From Bacteriovoracaceae bacterium (GTDB lineage Bacteria; Bdellovibrionota; Bacteriovoracia; Bacteriovoracales; Bacteriovoracaceae), in contig CANETG010000045.1 of assembly GCA_947440875.1 (NCBI GenBank), forward strand, positions 1 through 14,193: a stretch of DNA of 14,193 nucleotides. The letters are read 5' to 3'. A program made the position numbers and the translations under genes. Shown piece after piece: positions 14,004 through 14,193 of the stretch. The notes beneath the pieces were generated by a model. That model searched no databases and was not told where the DNA came from. It worked only from the letters and a program-made list of their open reading frames with translations. How positions within the stretch are numbered: the first letter of the stretch is position 1; every line of letters begins with the position of its first letter.

Positions 14004-14033
14004 AGATTACAGGAGCGAAAATAAAGCGTCCAA
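14004..14033 (-). promoter_or_regulatory. Putative promoter of the FAN1-exonuclease gene; possible leaderless start
   Basis: Read on the minus strand, TTGGAC (14033-14028) and TAATCT (14009-14004) are separated by 18 bp. The -10-like box lies 9 nt before the ATG at 13994, and the bases between contain CCTCC rather than a ribosome binding site. Transcription would start near the ATG. Confidence 0.35.
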
Positions 14034-14141
14034 TCGACAGGGCAGCCAACTTCTCCTGAGGCCTTATGAATGGATTTTAATTCCTTACGATCTCTCAGGT
14101 GATTGGCGATGTAAGATGAACGATTTTTCATTACTATTAAA

Positions 14142-14169
14142 TTCACCACTTGCGAAGGTTCTTTATACT
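14142..14169 (+). promoter_or_regulatory. Possible promoter for a gene beyond the window
   Basis: TATACT (14164-14169) with TTCACC (14142-14147) at 16 bp resembles a sigma-70 pair. GTG codons at 14172 and 14187 (the latter after AAAG) could begin a gene that continues past the window. Too little sequence remains to judge. Confidence 0.2.
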
Positions 14170-14193
14170 GAGTGAAGAAACAAAGGGTGAAAA

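Noticed and set aside
13987..14175. 62-residue + strand frame opposite the FAN1 start, with a GGGAGGGAGG stretch 6 nt before a TTG
   Set aside because: The purine stretch is part of the FAN1 coding region read in reverse, the peptide resembles nothing I know, and it covers the FAN1 promoter region. Not enough to call a gene.

Overview
The window reads as a gene-dense piece of a Gram-negative bacterial chromosome. Signal peptides, lipoproteins with lipoboxes, a c-type heme protein and several envelope-lipid enzymes point to an organism with an outer membrane. The mix of ornithine-lipid synthesis, a membrane-anchored PilZ protein and many small secreted or lipidated proteins of unknown function would fit Bdellovibrionota (Bacteriovorax-like) or a related delta-type lineage. 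That placement is inferred from general character, not from a marker gene. I found no rRNA, tRNA, CRISPR array, insertion sequence or phage module.

Layout on the + strand: the 3' end of a PLP-dependent trans-sulfuration enzyme (2-475); a membrane-lipid operon of a TVP38/DedA-type protein, cardiolipin synthase and a BON-domain protein (704-3019), followed by a hotdog thioesterase (3063-3488); a membrane PilZ protein (3648-4370); a three-gene envelope operon of a DUF883-like protein, a YqjE-type holin-family protein and a DUF3618 protein (4459-6091), closed by a strong terminator; an ornithine-lipid operon, olsB-olsA-arginase (6212-8851).

The second part has mixed orientation: a small acidic lipoprotein (-, 9248-8769) whose 3' end lies antisense to the arginase tail; two tiny overlapping + strand ORFs with their own hairpin (9340-9540); a small secreted protein (-, 9960-9556) divergent from a cytochrome P460 and Cys-rich lipoprotein pair (+, 10082-11375); a DUF2383 four-helix-bundle protein (+, 11459-11878); and a large FAN1-like nuclease fused to a DnaQ-type exonuclease (-, 13994-11886).

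Two themes stand out. The first is membrane lipid remodelling: cardiolipin synthase with a VTT-domain protein, and a self-contained arginine to ornithine to ornithine-lipid route. The second is DNA repair: FAN1 joined to a DEDDh exonuclease in one chain. Several standalone genes (PilZ, P460, FAN1 and the first tiny ORF) lack a Shine-Dalgarno sequence but have a -10-like box 6-9 nt before the start codon, which suggests leaderless transcripts. Most other genes here have clear GGAG-type ribosome binding sites.
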